A stretch of 64,000 nt of DNA, taken from positions 1,240,001-1,304,000 of the forward strand of contig BQMF02000039.1 of NCBI GenBank assembly GCA_027922465.2. Reading direction: 5' to 3'. Every line of letters begins with the position of its first letter. Within the stretch, counting starts at the first letter, position 1. The stretch comes from Turritopsis dohrnii (Eukaryota; Cnidaria; Hydrozoa; Anthoathecata; Oceaniidae). A program made the translations under genes and the position numbers. Positions 11,701 through 24,100 of this stretch are shown piece by piece. The notes beneath the pieces were generated by a model. That model ran no database searches. It saw nothing but the letters and a program-made list of their open reading frames with translations, and was not told where the DNA came from.

Positions 11701-14700
11701 GTCAAAAAATTCATCAAAACGCATACAAATGCCAGTGAAAACATTGAAAAAATGTTTTCAGCTGCTGATGTGAGAAATTTTTCTAAAGTTTTTGATATGC
11801 TTAATTACTGGTCTAGTTGTGTTGCTGAATTGCTAGACCCATTTTCAAGAAACACACAAACAGATAATGCACGTGGTGAAAAACGTAGTGGAAGAACCAG
11901 TAAAGTAAAGATTTCATCATTAATTCGTGATAATTCAGAAATAAACTCTTTGACATCTATTTGGAATTGGAAAAAGGAATTTGAAGGTGTATCAAAGCTT
12001 TTGGCGAAAGTTATTCCTTCATATGTTCAGTGTATCTTTAATATTTTAACTGAACCAAATGATATATGTTCAGTTGAAGAATCTGTATGGAAAACTGTGT
12101 CAGTCTCAGAACAATTAATAAGATGTGGTGAAGAGTATCCACTCAAGGTTTCATATGTATGTATAATTTTTCTCATGAAACTTGCTTCATTGAAAGATCC
12201 ACAATATCTGTTGTACAATAAAAAGTCTTTACTGATTCTTTTCTGTATGATTTATTTGTTTTGTAGAACACTGGATATTTTCTAAGTTTGGTATGTGAGG
12301 TCATTAATTTTGCTAAAGAAGATGAAGTAGCAACTACTTTGGGTGATGTGCGGGAAGAGACAATCGCTGCTTTTCTAAATGGACTCCAAGGATACTTGCA
12401 AAAACTTCAGAAGGTATGGAATGACAGCATAACAATGGACTGCCTAGCTAAACATCAAGCTAATAGACTTATTCTGTTTAAACACTGTATTTTAATTTGT
12501 GAAGTTCAAGTAAGAAAACTAACTGAAGATGTTCAAATATGCTAAGTTTTTTATATTTGTCATTTTATTCCATAGAAACTAGTTGACTTAAAGAAAATGA
12601 AAGTTTGTGTGGATGATGTGTACATAGCTATATGTGATATGTCTTTTATATCCAACCAGTTTGATGGCTGGGCAGACTTTACAGGCCTGAAAAGGTTCAT
12701 ACCAACCAAACAGTGTTTGGTCTTTTTGTCTGTATGGTTTTTGATGTATTTTATCTGGATGCATATTTCACAGACTAGTTTTGTGTTTTAGGGATTCTAA
12801 ACTGTTGTTTGTGCAGAAGAATTTGAAAGAGCTACGAGACAAATATATTGAGCTACTCATTACTTTCCACTTGGATATAATCAAATCTTCACTCGTTTAT
12901 GATGCTCAAAGCAATAATTGGGAGGATGAGAAATGTTTTTTTGAGGTAAAATGAAAGATAATTTGTTTTGCTCACAGAAGCAGTGTGTAAAACGATAAAT
13001 GTCTAGCTCTGATGCATTGAGTCAAACATATTGACATTGAAAAACTGAAAGATCATTTGCTTGTATGTATTGTATAGTATGGAACTTAAATTTAGTTTGG
13101 TGGCTTTTCAGATAAAATATGCTTATTAATGTCAATTTTAGGGTGAAAGATGTTCATTTCCAATTCAAATGGTCAACTTCTATATCAGAGGAATTGTTTT
13201 TGATTTGTCAAAACAGCTATGTCCAACTACTACGCAGTATGTCTTGAAGATCATCTGTAAAGAAATGCTTACATTTTTCATGCTTCGTTACATGGGCCTG
13301 AAACCTTCATACCGTCGTATGAAACAGTTCAGGTGAGTGAAATATAAGCGAACTGCAATTTGTGGATGCAAAGATTCATAAATTAGTTGAAAGCTTTGGG
13401 CTAAGAATTGGTAGAATTTAAATGTGTTTGTTTTTTCTATGATGATGGCGATGATATCATTTTGGCTGATCATCCCTGTAATCTCTGTACCCCTTTCTCA
13501 ATTTTTTAGGGGTGATATTTTGGTACTTCTTCAAACATACCGTCATTTAATGATCTGCCTGTCTTCAAATGAAATCGAGTTTTTAGACATAGACAGTGAA
13601 ACTTTTAAAGAGTGGCATGCCTTATGTAATATGCTACTTGAAATATTGGTAAGATTGTCGTTGGTGAATTTATAATGAGTTTGTTTTACTTAATACCTAC
13701 ATATATAATATATAATAGTCTAGAAAGATCAAGGTTGAAATTACCCCGTCTGTTACTGCAAGAAATTAATGAACTTATAAACATGGTTAGATGAAAATTG
13801 GGGCACACAAAAAATGACAGTGTTTAAAGAAGGAGATTAGGTTAGCAGAAAACCTTGATACTCTGACATTAATTTGAATAACATACATTGTTTTATTTTC
13901 ATAGGTTGTTGTGACTGCACCAATTGAGAATATTCAAAAATATTTTGAGACAAGAGTTAACTCAAACCAGTCTGACATGAAAATACTTTGGTACGAAGAG
14001 ATAGACGCCAAAAATGATTGGTGAGAAGTTTAAACAATAATTACCAATAACAATAATTAAGCGCTAGTCATTTCATTTAAGATAATGAACGTCTTGTCGA
14101 ATAGGATGAATGAATGGGCTACTTTATTAACCATTGTTGTAAACCAACCTAATGCCAATTGGAATCTTCTCATTAAGGTATTTTTTGTGATGAATTGATA
14201 TTTGCAAAACATAGCAATGGAACTGTGAACTGAAACATTCATTTTCTATCATAGCTGATTATTTCTCATTCCACTGATCTTCCCATACTCATAGCCAATT
14301 TCCATGGTAACAGTTTATTGATTTTTTATTGATTTATTGACCAACTAGCTGAACATTTACACTGTTATACCTACTAAAACTTTGGATTTTTAGAATATCT
14401 ACAAGAAGAGATTTATGACAGTGATCAACAATTTGATACGAAACTGAATCAAATGTTTTTCATTCCACAAAATCCGAAACTCAAGAAACTTGACGTTATG
14501 AAATTTCATGAATCTATGTATTACATATTGATTCAGACATCGACATCGTCATTCATTTATTATATGGCTACCATTATGGAAAGGTAGGTGGTGTATTTTG
14601 AGTTATTCCAAAGTTTAACCAGAAAGTTTATTAAGTTGTAAAAATTGGATCTTCTATTCCAAAGGAATTGAAGAATATTTTAGAAGTGTTCAGTAGAATG

Positions 14701-16677
14701 TTGGTTTTTTTTCACATTAATTCTCCTTTATACAATATCTTCTTTTTTCTGTATGACAGTGATAATTCCAAAAGTTTCAAGGAAGCTGATGTATATCAGG
14801 TAATCTATGTCTTTTGGATAATAATAATAATAAAAAAATACCACATAGGAACCAAGAAGAACTACTTGTCTAATAAAAGCATCCTTTTTTTATTGATGAT
14901 AAATTAGGAAAGTCTATTTCAGCTACCTATTTGGATGCAACTAATCGCAAAAGATCTTAGCCCTTACTTTAGAAGGTATGTGAAGCTCATCATAGTGTTA
15001 GTTGCCACATTGCTTACTAGTGATAATTTCAACGTTGTAGAAAATCTTTTTGATCATTTTTACTTGCAGAATTTTTGAACCAATCCTTGAAATGTTTTAT
15101 CAGGAAGAAATGTTTGAGAAAGCACCAAGGTTCCGATTTACTGAACTAGAAAGGTTGCCATGCGGTTGTCAAGCTGTTACGAAATCTGATAAGAAAAAAA
15201 GTAGTAAGTTGCAGCTTCTTCATAAGTGCTTGATGGAGATGCTATCAATGTTAACTGACACCATTACTTCTATACCAACATCAATTTGGGATATACTTGC
15301 TTATGTGAAAGGTAAGTTTATTATTGTCAACAAAGGAGGTCAGTTATTAACCTGACTTATTTGACCTTCCATGTTTTACTTCTTCGAGTTTCTTTCAGAT
15401 GAAGATCGTTTCACTGCATCTTGGATTGAAAAACCTCATCTTGGAACAAAAATTCTTGCTTGCCTTTTGTATAATTGGTTGCTGACTGCAGGTAACACTT
15501 CATTCAGAAAAGATGGCGTCAAGTTTTCACAGCAGACTCATGAATGTATCAAATCATTTGCAGAACTAGTTTGGCATGTTGTATTTCACTTAACACACGG
15601 TATGTCATATTTTGTATGAATGACTTGTGTGAAGATGGAAATGGAAAAACCTCAGTTAATTTTTTCAGATGTTACTGATAATCCGAAAATCTCTATCTAC
15701 TTGTTCAAAGATCTTCAACAAACAGCTGCCGAAGTGAAGGAGAAATTGATGCAACTGGATCAATATTGCAACAGAAGTACCTACAAGATGAGGTTTGGCC
15801 AATTACTACATCTTTTAGTTTATCGTTTTTATTTTTATTAAATTTGTCGTTGTGTTTTTAGAGAAACCCATTCTTCAATTGACAATCTGTCATTATTTTT
15901 GACCAAAAACGAAGAAGGTATTTCTTTACTTTTTCGTTCTCTAAATACGAAAGAAGAGAACGAATGTTTTCATTGTAATTGCAGTTCTTACTTTCATAGC
16001 AAAACTAAAATTTAAACACATAAGCGCATGCGCATGTTAATACTTTACTAGAAAGCATGGATTAAAAATACAAGAGGACCGACGTACATGTCGATTGAAG
16101 AACTGTAAAGAAATTGATTTGACTGCAATAATTCATTTACTTTTCTTTGCTAGGCATCGCTCACTTGAATCATATCGAAAGAATATTAAAACTTAATCAT
16201 GTATGTATCTTTATACGCCCACTGATGTACATTGCGCCACAAACGCCACCAGCAACCGTTTTTAGTTTTTCCCTATGAAGCTTATTAACTTTCAATTGAT
16301 GTTTGTTAAAGTTTTCACTTCTATTTTCTGTTTCACAATTCTGTTTGGTTTAGAAAACCATCAAGTTGTTGATGGCTGGGAATAAAGACGCGGTTGTTTT
16401 GAAGAAAAGTTCTGAAACATTACAGTGTCAACCGAACGCATACAATCCTCTTGAAGAGTTTCAAAGATTAAATGATGAAAAGTTTGACCATGCAGAGTTA
16501 ATGGAAATGGAATTGAAGTGGTCCAAGTTATTTCCACGCATTCCCGATGACAGATGGAGAAACCTGATTGGCAATCGTTTCGAGTTTCAAGAATCCAATG
16601 CATCTATATTAACTGATGCTGAAAAAATGGCTGTTCAATATATTAAAGATAAAATCCTTCCTAATAATCTTTCTTGA
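8790..16677 (+). CDS. KIAA0825: KIAA0825 homologue, 20-exon gene
   Basis: Large intracellular protein of unknown biochemical role; the human gene is linked to postaxial polydactyly. Exons read from splice sites and phase: 8790-8965 (end uncertain), 10683-10797, 11113-12147, 12267-12413, 12576-12694, 12792-12945, 13142-13332, 13510-13648, 13905-14020, 14105-14177, 14255-14306, 14394-14583, 14760-14799, 14908-14975, 15070-15311, 15399-15599, 15669-15792, 15862-15917, 16154-16200, 16354-16677. Together they encode about 1,202 residues, close to the roughly 1,275 of the human protein. Similarity is clearest at NNWEDEKCFFEGERCSF (exons 6-7) and in the C-terminal block PNAYNPLEEF ... ELKWSKLFPRIPDDRWR (exon 20). 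No membrane segment or enzymatic motif is visible. Exon 3 (1,035 bp) is unusually long. The start is the first ATG of the only frame that joins exon 2 in phase. Identification is from remembered family sequence. Confidence 0.82.
8966..10318 (-). mobile_element. TTAA-flanked DNA transposon in KIAA0825 intron 1
   Basis: The ends are inverted repeats: CTTAAGTGTATTTAAA at the left and TAAATACACTTAAG at the right, with TTAA at 8962-8965 and 10319-10322. Subterminal TTAAATTTGCGCAC repeats occur at about 9004, 9045 and 9810. Minus-strand frames look like a decayed transposase. The frame at 9356-9595 includes VPAPNNMTHIFQPLDG, resembling the region before the last catalytic residue of DDE_1/Tigger-like transposases, and shifted frames downstream give KPLHEVD- and KRGWDCAG-like stretches. 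A minus-strand frame at 9854-10189 (111 residues, acidic, ERIEHEIRML-type helices) may be its N-terminal part. Superfamily uncertain. Confidence 0.6.
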
Positions 16678-17023
16678 CTTGTTTTATTGATATTTTATAG
16701 TCTTATTGGGCAATTTTGTGACAAAAAAGCGAAAATTTATTTCATAAACACACACTGTTATAATAAATATTTAATTATTTATATATTTATTTTCAAACGA
16801 AATTAATGAGACACGCTTCCTGAAAAAACATGTTTGTTTTGTTTAATTATTTGTTTGTGTTGAGATATGAACGTTGATAATTCAACTGTTTATGGGAGCT
16901 TGACAACAACACCGAAGTCTATGGACGGTGTTGTTATATTAATATTATTCAAACCGATTCCATGATAGTGGCTAACTATATCGAACTTTATCATTTTGAC
17001 GAAGATTCTTTTTTTAGTTTGCA
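16678..17023. other. Short intergenic spacer between KIAA0825 and CTSO
   Basis: Holds the KIAA0825 3' end with AATAAA-like signals (AATAAATATTTAAT near 16761) and presumably the CTSO promoter. No repeat or further gene seen. Confidence 0.5.
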
Positions 17024-19206
17024 ATGTCCTGTTGTATTTACTTATTAACATGTTTTTTCATCATTATCAATTCTCAACATGTCCCAAACCACGTGGTGTT
17101 TGACGAAGACATGATTACGGACCATGATGTTTTTTTCCGACGACTGCAACGTTTGCAAGATGAAGCAAGTTCGCTTGAATCTCAGAATACATCTACCATG
17201 GAGACTCTTTTCAACGAATTTATTGATTTATTTAAAAGAACTTACAATAATGCTGCGGAATACCTTAAAAGATTTGAGTTCTTTAAAGTAAGAGTTTGTT
17301 AACAATAAAGGTAGATGGAGTTTTATTGCATCTCAACTGACTTGATCTTTATCGATTAAGGCTAGCATGAGAAGACATAAAATTCTTAATGCAGAGGAAA
17401 AGAAGAGAAACGGAACAGCCAAATATGGCGTCAACAAATTTGCTGACTGGAGTGATGAGGAATTTGAAAGTATGTTTCTTATGATATTGATCGCTGCCAT
17501 TGGTAATCGAAAAGAATCATTCTGTTTTTTAGTTCTTGATGATTATGTGAGTGTTCTGTTCCCATATCACCATGTTACTTAGGCCTCCTTTCACCACAAA
17601 TATCGAAGGAATCATTCGGCGAACCATACAACGTCGTTGAAAATTCATTTCCTTGTACAATCCATAGTAATTATGCTGACAGCGCAGATTGGTACGATCC
17701 ATTAACTTAGTAATAAATTATCTTCAAGCATCTTAATGTGTACTCTGTTTCTTACGATCTAGAAAAACAGTTGTTTAGTTGAGCCCTGGGTTGTTGTCAT
17801 ATTTAAATGTTTGATATGACTGTTTGCTTTTAGGCGTCGTAAGATCACTCCCATAAAAGATCAGAAGAGTTGCGGAAGTTGTTGGGCATTTGTTGCTTCT
17901 GAACAGCTTGAATCTTACGCTGCTATATCCGGAAAACCTTTGATACCTCTCAGTCCACAAGAACTGATATCTTGCTCTCCATCGTTGGGTTGTTCTGGAG
18001 GAAACACTTGCGGTGCAATACAGTGGCTTATTCAGGTAAATTGTGGTTTTGATCCTCTGTGACGGGGTGGGGGATATATTCTGAACTAGTTATAAATTTT
18101 CGAGTTTTTATAGACCAATCATATACTGGTTACCGAAAAAGTTTATCCTTATGAAGAGAAGGATTCAAAATGTCGGTATCGCAACATGTGAGGAATTTTC
18201 TTTCTTTAATTTCGCTTCATCATTACGTTGAATTCTTTTTTTCAAAGTTTCCATGTAGATTAAACAAAGATTGTTCTATTAATAGGTACATGTACTGCAT
18301 GTTCTGGTAACACAATCTCACAACTTCCATTTTAGAACACATATCGGTGTACGAGTTCAAGATTTATGTTTTTGTCAACGGTAGGTATCAGAGGTAATAC
18401 TCGAACATCTCCCCAGAAAGTTCCAACCATGTGGATCTATTAACGCAAACGGTGAAACCAAAGAATGAGTTTGACAGTTCAACTTTCTTTTCTTTTCAGT
18501 ATGTTTCTTTATGAACACAAGTTGTTATCTGCATTATCACAGAAGGGACCACTTGGCGTCAATGTTAATGCGGTTTTATGGCGTGACTACACAGGTACAA
18601 TTACTTAGATGCAGCCAATCGAAAATTACCAATTGTACGCCCTTAACCTTCGAATGGTTCGTTCAAATAAATATACTATAGCCATTATACTGATTTTCTT
18701 CTTATTCAAAAAAAGGTGTTAACAAAAGTAACGCACAATGTTCCGCCCCGTTGCAAATTTCATCCCACTCTGTGGAGATATAATCAGCCCCTTAATGTTT
18801 CTTTAGGTGGAATCATTCAACACCACTGCACCAATAAAACCATGAACCACGCAGTTCAAGTTGTAGGATATTTTTTAAATGACGGACCTGTTCCATACTA
18901 CATTGCCAGAAACCAATGGGGTGTATCGTTCGGGGAAAAAGGATTTGTCCGGATTAAATATGGTGGCAACATTTGCGGTGAGTGAATGTAATACTTTTAT
19001 GGTCAGCTTTACAACATTTGTGTTGAGGGAATGTAATACTTCTAAGGTCAGCTTTAGCAGCAAAATGTTTCCATTGTTGACCTGTATTTGTGAAAACGTT
19101 TCCATACTGAAAAGATTTTAATCACAGATCCATTGTTGTTTTATCTACTATTCAATGTATTATTTTTGTAGGTATTGCTCAAGAACCATCATTTGTTGTT
19201 GTGTAG
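17024..19206 (+). CDS. CTSO: Cathepsin O-like papain-family cysteine protease
   Basis: Secretory or lysosomal C1A endopeptidase. Exons: 17024-17287, 17361-17469, 17583-17691, 17834-18035, 18114-18187, 18336-18380, 18500-18594, 18807-18977, 19172-19206; 367 residues. A hydrophobic signal peptide (about residues 1-17) precedes an I29-type propeptide ending YGVNKFADWSDEEF. The mature domain has oxyanion Gln171, catalytic Cys177 in SCGSCWAF, His314 in MNHAVQVVGY and Asn335 in ARNQWG. GGIIQHHC before the histidine and ICGIA at the C terminus are what I recall of cathepsin O rather than L, B or F. The usual NSWG is NQWG and the following Trp is Phe (SFGEKG). Introns are 70-300 bp. It starts 346 bp after the KIAA0825 stop in the same orientation. 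Confidence 0.85.
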
Positions 19207-21109
19207 ATATTATTTTGAAGACCAGATTGTCGAACCATTTACGTGTTTTATAAAATTAATGCTATTTTGTTACTTTTCTAATGACGTTAAACTTTTTATA
19301 ATTTAGTATTGTAAAACAACTTTTTTTTTAAATATTTTTTCAATGTCATGAAGTCAAACTATAAAAAAAATCGTAAAGTTAGTTCAGATGGATACACGAT
19401 TTTTTCTTGGTTTTGTTTTGTATTTTACAGAGTTTTAGACCAGGAGGATAAATTGTGTTGTATGATAAAATGTTTTTATATCGTTTAACTTTAAATTTAA
19501 AAATGGAAAGAAAAAAGTACAGCATTATGTTTACCAGGCTAACTCGTCGCAATGAAGATGTTTTTGTTTTAAAATGCGTGCTTTTTATTACAAGAACAAT
19601 TTTATTGAGCCAAAAGTCTGGGAATAAACTTTTCAGAATGACATCAACAAGTTTTGATTCTCGATTAATTTTCCGATCTTCACAGGACAGTTTGGTTGCT
19701 GTTGTTGAAAACTTTTGAATGACGATTGTCATATTAACAGCTGCAGGATCTCTAAAATCGACTGATTGACTTTATCGCCATAACCAGGCTGGCTAAATCC
19801 TCCGGCTATATGAGAGATAAAATGAAGATACGTTATAATAGATATACGAAATAAATGCTATGACAAAGTTTTCCTTTATTTGGTCACACCACCCGGCGCG
19901 AGAGCGTGGAAACTTTAAGTGTTTAATCCAGACTTTCGACGATCCTTTTCATGTGATGAAAAAAGTTGCTGTTGTGGCTAGTGACGTAAAAGACATCTTG
20001 GTGATGAGGATCTTCATGCTTTGGCTTCCCTTATAGTTACCCAGTTTTAGGGGAGAATTTCTAAAACTGCATTATGTCTTCGAGTACCTTAACTCCAACT
20101 ATCTGGACATACGATTTCCGTATACACGTATGATTTCTGTTTCGTAATGGTAACAGGTTATGGAGAAAACTTCCAGCAATGAGAGCACTTTTTAATGGTG
20201 CTCCATAAGTCACACTTATCGCATCATAATTTACCTGTCCCTCTTGTTGGATGAATGGCAGAAAAAAAACTCGGAGAAATTTCCGCGCACGGTATCAGCT
20301 TGAAGCGTTATTTTCAATATTTCACGGGTGTATGCTTTCACTTTTTTATCACACATAACCTATAGAAAGTGTGTAACATTTTTTTCGCAGATTGAGTTTG
20401 CTGATTTTTCACAGAGGGATTTATTTTTGCGGTCGTGGAGAGCAAAAGTCATTTTTCACGGGAGAAATTTTTTTTTATGATGAATGCTCTTTATGTTTTG
20501 CGTTTTTAAATACGATTTTAGATGATTTCTACTCCGATTAACACTTTCTAACAGGTGGTGGTAAAATTATTTTAGTTATCGGTTTTTTGAAAATAGTAAT
20601 TGATAATGATGCCGAAAAGTTATGCACAGTCATTTGCATGCAAACTGCATTTGGGAACTTAAGGGAGCACATTCAAAACAAGTCTGTCTCAAAAAAACCA
20701 ATGCATATTTCAAAATATTTGTGTAAAAATTCACAAGTGTAAAAAAAATTCAAAAATTCAATCTACGCATACAAATATTGTATATAAAAAATAAGAAATA
20801 TAAAAAAAGTACCATTGAATGCACACGAAACATAGAAATGTTACAACAATGTATGAATAAATAACACAACTACACATAACACAGCGTCGTATAAAAATTA
20901 TGTTGTCAAAATTACTAAAAAAAAAAAGTGGTGTCAGAAGGTCACATTAAAGCAGCTTTCCCATCATTGCTACCAAAATAAAGTTTTGCGAATACACGCG
21001 TCATCAAGTACGAACCTTAATCAAATTCACACACACAAAAAAAACAGCTACTTTAGTTCGCATTTGCTAAGAAACTCGAAATCATAGTGACCTCTTGGTT
21101 CGAAGATGA
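19207..21109. other. Convergent intergenic region, no gene seen
   Basis: AT-rich spacer between the 3' ends of the CTSO-like (+) and MFSD10-like (-) genes. Overlapping frames on both strands at 19379-19732 lack family resemblance and codon character. TTTCACGGG-type motifs around 20410-20475 resemble the CGCG-rich MITEs elsewhere, but no clean TIR was found. Confidence 0.4.
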
Positions 21110-24100
21110 TTATTCATTTTTCTGAAGTTGATCAATGGTTTTCGTTCTTATCAGAATTACCAAGGGTAACATAAAAAGACCAGCTCCAATAATGTAGCAT
21201 ATGGTCGATCCAAAACTCCAGTAAACTAAAAAGAAAATCAAAACATAGTTTACACTAGGTGTAATTAAAATGGCACATTATGGAGGACTTTGCAGGCCAA
21301 TATTGAAGAATTAGTTTAAAAGCCGAATACTGATGAATACGGATCAGTGCTGCTGTTTATAATCTTTTTGTAGGTAAGGTTATAAAAGGTGCATTTCGCA
21401 TTTATTATACAGTGTGAATGTAGTCTTGACATTGATTATTCGAATATTGATCGAATTTCCAACATTCGATTCATGTTCCATATTCATCAAGGAAAGATAA
21501 TCATTACAGTCGTGAAAGAGAGCATAAAAAAAAACAAAAAAAACACAAGCATGGCTGTTTCAGAAGAAAAAATTATCACAGGGGCAGATAACGAAATCAT
21601 GTTTGCAGAAAAATCGACGGAAACGATGAAAGACCAAATAAACAATGAAATCAAGAGTGATGCCATGTTGGATGAAATTGCAGCCAAGGTAGATGCACTA
21701 GATTTTAACAAGACAAAGGATGATGACGGTGATTTTCACACAAAATGTATGGAAACGGTGAAAAAACAAGGAGAAACTATAAACACATTAGTGCAACAGT
21801 TGAGAATTATGTTCGATGAATATCAAGCCGTCGAACAAGAGCGAGAATATTACGAAGAATTAAACGATGCTTTGATTCGATGCTTGGAAATCACAGAAGG
21901 AAAAGTTCACTTCGAAAGTGAAGAATCAGAAAAAGAAAACGAAGAACACACTGAACATATGAAAAGTGAAGATGTTGAATTGAAAGCAACAAATGAAGGT
22001 ACCGAGAAAGGAAGTGATGAAATTGCAAAAGAAGAAGGTCAGGAAGAAGTTGCGGAAGATGAAGCAAAGACAGAAGACGAGTTGAACAAGCCAAGTGAAG
22101 TGAAATATTTGGCGAAAAGTGAACTAATACGGTTAAACCGTATGCTGTTACGGGAAATATTTGAGCTCCGTCATCAAATCGATGTTATGAGAGAATACCT
22201 GTACACAGATACCGAAGGTAGTGAATACGATACAGCCACAGATGACGATCACCTGTGTGAGCACTGTACACCAGACCAGCCACAGGCGATGTCGGAGAAC
22301 AAGAACGCCAAAGCAGATGAATCGTACGAAATCTTAGAAAACGACGACACGAAAATACAAGATGAGCCAGACACTGAATAACATTGTCTGCATTTTTAAA
22401 AATAAGTTCGACTGGATTGAATTCCAAAGAAACTACAGCATGCTGCTGAGGGTTACCTTACATGGGTCATTACTTCAAGTGTGAATAGGTTTTAGATAGT
22501 GATAGTTTTGAATGGTCTTTGTTTTACTTCATTTTATTTTCCTAGCTACTAGAAATGTTCGATATTATATTAATTCATTGTAATTTATGAATTCCTAATT
22601 ATATGCAATTTATTCTAAATTATTGTAATTTAAAACAATTAATACAAATTCAAAAAGATTCCTCAGTTTTTTGCATTGAATTTCCTATTTACCTGAACAT
22701 GTTAAAGCCGGGGCAATGGCGCGAGCAAGCGCACCAGCCGAACGAAACATTCCAATATTTTCACCAGTTTCACTTTCCTCACCTGCAATACAGAAACAGA
22801 AGGCTATTGTTAAAAAATCCGTGAATTCGTAAAAGAATCAGAAATTATGACATTTAACTCACTATGTTGGGTGAAAAGTGACGTCAGACATGGAACAACG
22901 GTACCCGCGCCTAAGGAGTAAGTTGCTTTCATAAATAAACCGTTCATAATCACACTGTTATGAATTGAAAATGTTGAAATCTCTCAAATAAAAAATGCTG
23001 AAAACAATGAAGTGGAAATAAACTATATACCAAAAGAGTAGAGCATCAAGGCAAAATATGTGAGTTGAACTGTTGATGTGATACTTAACAAAACCATAGC
23101 TGGAATAATTATGATTATTCCCTATAAAATAATACAGTGTTTGACAAGAATGCACAACGACAATGACGGTATTTTATGGCAATTATGTCAGAAATTTTCA
23201 TTATCATGTTTGACCAATTCGATATGGATGTATCTCTGGAGATTGAAGGGCTATAAAGCTTTCTTCGAAATAAAGATATTTAAAATTTAGTTATTTTTAT
23301 AGAGCACCGTTAAATAAGTTGAAAAACAGAATTAACACCTGTTATTGAGGTAATAGAGGTTAGCGTATAAGCAGAAACGAAACAGATGGTATAAACGAGA
23401 ACATCAGAGAAAGATCTGGCTTCCTATTTTTCTGACATCTTTTTCAGTAAAACATGATGAAAATAGCTCCCTGTATAGAGGAAATGTGTAATAATGACCT
23501 GCAAAGCTATCCTCTTTTCTTTATTTTGTTTGACTCGTCGCACGTAACCACCTAAACACGATAAAGTCAAAATAATTCAAGTCCATTGTTGACTTCATAA
23601 CGAAAAGTAAGGCATATCGGGAGAAAATAAATTCCTCGCAGCGGTCAATGCATTTCACAAATAAATAGCTACCTTGCACTATCATCATTACCACTCCAGC
23701 GAAAAAGAATAACTTCCCTTGCTGCATGCTATACATCAAAAATAAACACGAGGATGGATTGATTGAAACGAGAAATCAGTCCTTTGCACAAAACTTCAGA
23801 TAACATACGAGAAAACATCCAATTGATGATTGGAAACTTGAAAACTTTGCCACGAATAGAATGCAGTTCAAAAGTAGACAGGAAAAAAAACAAACCTTGT
23901 AAAATTGAACCTTTCATGAGTCAAAAATGTGAGAGTGAATTCCAATCCAGAAAAAAATAAAAGATAAAAGAAATTTGTGATGGTCAATTGTTTCAAAGCT
24001 TCGCCATCTAAAAACATGAGTGATCGACATTGTTAAAAGCAAGCTGAACAACGTCATCTTCCAAAAGAGAGATCCACTCACTGCTTCTGTTCTTGGTATG

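Noticed and set aside
18286..18307. Extra microexon in the cathepsin O-like gene
   Set aside because: Including it creates a stop at the next junction; skipping it keeps the phase and matches family spacing.
19379..19732. Overlapping frames on both strands between CTSO and MFSD10
   Set aside because: AT-rich, no motif, no splice context or conserved style; best treated as intergenic.
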